From a virus: DNA of 22,946 nucleotides. Where the stretch lies: the IMG/VR virus record IMGVR_UViG_3300035698_002593, positions 1 through 22,946 of that record; one strand, given 5' to 3'. The notes under the pieces were generated by a model that made no database searches, was not told the DNA's origin, and saw nothing but the letters and a program-made list of their open reading frames with translations. How positions within the stretch are numbered: the stretch's first letter is position 1; each line of letters opens with the position of its first letter. This document shows, in pieces, positions 22,222 through 22,946 of this stretch. A program made the translations under genes and the position numbers.

Positions 22222-22611
22222 TTACTCCGATTTGTTTACCTTGTCGATAAAATTATCCAACCGACTGTGCAGACCGTGTAAACTCGAATGATCAGAATGC
22301 GCATGAACTTCCGGATGTACGGTGAGATCATCGATCATATTTACACGCCTATGTATGACATGTTTGTTTTTGCCAAGATAATGCACAAGATCCTTACGTT
22401 CCGAAATATGGAAATGTTCTCCATAAGTAAAAAACTCACAGTTCTCGGATGTACATGTGTGTTCGTACCCTGCGGTGCAATGTAATTGCGGTTCATCACA
22501 CGGCATGAGATCCTCGAGCTTGCACGAACATTCGTCAGGATTATACAGACCATCATATTCACAGACACGTAACATCTGTGCGATCATTTCGATCAGTGTT
22601 GGATTGCTCAT
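22222..22611 (-). CDS. Cys/His-rich conserved-type phage protein
   Basis: This 129-residue protein starts at an ATG within the repeated junction AAAGGTGAAAAATGAGCA, so its start overlaps the stop of the upstream zinc-ribbon gene. The N-terminal part reads RVCEYDGLYNPDECSCKLED, then LMPCDE, and further Cys residues form pairs (HCTAGYEHTC, CTSENC). This arrangement is familiar from small phage proteins of unknown function with a YDGLYNP.....C.C motif. The C-terminal half is His-rich (HPEVHAHSDHSSLHGLHSRL). It probably binds metal. Its role in this phage is unknown. Confidence 0.75.
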   Translation of the reverse strand: MSNPTLIEMIAQMLRVCEYDGLYNPDECSCKLEDLMPCDEPQLHCTAGYEHTCTSENCEFFTYGEHFHISERKDLVHYLGKNKHVIHRRVNMIDDLTVHPEVHAHSDHSSLHGLHSRLDNFIDKVNKSE

Positions 22612-22623
22612 TTTTCACCTTTG
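22605..22623. repeat. 19-bp gene-junction repeat, copy 1
   Basis: TGCTCATTTTTCACCTTTG here is identical to 22787-22805. Each copy holds the end of an upstream gene, an SD (AAGGTG) and the overlapping stop/start ATGA of the next gene. The two copies bracket the AT-rich zinc-ribbon gene. Confidence 0.9.
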
Positions 22624-22793
22624 TTCTTACAATTATTACATGTATATTTTTTTATATACTCCGGTTCCATACCGCTCGTTTCAGATGTTTCCTTACAACA
22701 CATATCACAATAATATATTTTACATGTATCGCAATAATAAAAATACCAATCCCTTATACTACGACCACATAAAGGACATTTACTTCTGCTCAT
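22608..22793 (-). CDS. AT-rich multi-zinc-ribbon protein
   Basis: This 61-residue protein has four CxxC pairs: C6-C9, C21-C24, C29-C32 (followed by Cys 33) and C52-C55. They could bind two zinc ions, as in double zinc-ribbon or RING-like domains; which pairing is used cannot be read here. Between them are Tyr/Trp-rich and Lys-rich stretches. The gene is very AT-rich (25% GC in 22681-22740), unlike its neighbours. It overlaps the next gene by ATGA and both its ends carry the same 19-bp junction sequence. Possible roles include nucleic acid or protein binding; I do not assign one. It may have been inserted as a cassette. Confidence 0.8.
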   Translation of the reverse strand: MSRSKCPLCGRSIRDWYFYYCDTCKIYYCDMCCKETSETSGMEPEYIKKYTCNNCKNKGEK

Positions 22794-22805
22794 TTTTCAC
22801 CTTTG
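22787..22805. repeat. 19-bp gene-junction repeat, copy 2
   Basis: The second copy of TGCTCATTTTTCACCTTTG (see 22605-22623) lies at the other end of the zinc-ribbon gene. Both upstream genes end with the residues KGEK, encoded within the repeat. Confidence 0.9.
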
Positions 22806-22946
22806 ACCTGTACAAGAATCTCGTTAGTCATTCCGCCGAGTTCCGAGTTCGTTGAACCGCTTAAAAAACACACCGCACAGTTCGTTGCTTGGATCCAAGT
22901 ACGGATGCGGTGCCTTTACGTGCGTGTAAAACTTTGCCATGTCAAG
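22790..22946 (-). pseudogene. Small gene broken by a 7-bp duplication (may be cut by the window edge)
   Basis: From an ATG at 22940 the frame gives 38 residues (MAKFYTHVKAPHPYL...), stopping at 22824. Read with one copy of a tandem 7-mer (22837-22850) removed, the same start gives a 47-residue protein ending NEILVQVKGEK, whose TGA overlaps the next gene's ATG by ATGA as do its neighbours. This suggests an indel frameshift. The frame is open upstream of 22940 to the window edge, so it could be the end of a longer gene. The function is unknown. A sequencing or assembly artefact could also explain the duplication. Confidence 0.55.
22837..22850. repeat. Tandem 7-bp duplication CGAGTTC-CGAGTTC
   Basis: Two adjacent copies of CGAGTTC lie inside a short coding frame. 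Losing one copy restores the frame to the KGEK end seen at the neighbouring gene junction. Confidence 0.85.

Overview
The window is a 22.9 kb piece of a tailed double-stranded DNA bacteriophage (or prophage) genome. Every gene I can support lies on the minus strand, so transcription runs from right to left. The gene order is the classical packaging - head - neck - tail order of a siphovirus-like phage. A tail-tube gene, a frameshifted tail-chaperone pair and a long tape measure are present, and no sheath gene is visible, which points to a long non-contractile tail. Almost every gene has a clear Shine-Dalgarno sequence (GGGAG, GAGGT or AGGA) and many neighbours overlap by ATGA or GTGA. The host therefore uses ordinary SD-directed initiation. 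I cannot name the host from this sequence.

Layout from right to left. (1) 22.9-20.8 kb holds small accessory genes: a broken or partial gene at the window edge, an AT-rich four-CxxC zinc-ribbon protein, a Cys/His-rich protein, a small helical protein, two tandem paralogues and a SLOG/DUF2493-like protein. (2) A promoter-like element and a perfect palindrome precede the packaging genes: terminase small subunit, a one-helix membrane protein, terminase large subunit and portal (20.7-16.6 kb). (3) Next come a degenerate HExxH-type protein, a Cys-rich 66-residue protein and a MuF/SPP1-gp7-like head morphogenesis protein interrupted by a 348-residue LAGLIDADG intein, followed by two small genes (16.6-12.6 kb). 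(4) A second promoter-like element precedes the head operon: a small protein, a sulfotransferase, a scaffold-like protein, a capsid-associated protein that unexpectedly carries a Sec signal peptide, a decoration protein and a lambda gpE-type major capsid protein (12.5-7.7 kb). (5) Connector, neck and tail-terminator proteins, tail tube, the G/GT tail chaperone with a -1 frameshift at AAAGGGA, a GT2 glycosyltransferase with a helical-repeat tail, a small protein and the tape measure protein follow. The tape measure runs off the left edge.

The genes together describe virion assembly. Terminase packages DNA through the portal, MuF and the scaffold help build the prohead, the capsid proteins form the shell, and connectors join it to a tail whose length the tape measure sets. 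The unusual layer is enzymatic: a sulfotransferase and a glycosyltransferase are embedded in the structural operon, which suggests (as inference only) that virion components or host surface glycans are modified. Two tracts are strikingly AT-rich against roughly 45% GC surroundings and look recently acquired: the intein and the zinc-ribbon gene. No gene-free stretch longer than 300 bases exists; the largest gaps are 70-100 bases. I saw no tRNA, rRNA, CRISPR array, insertion sequence or integrase.
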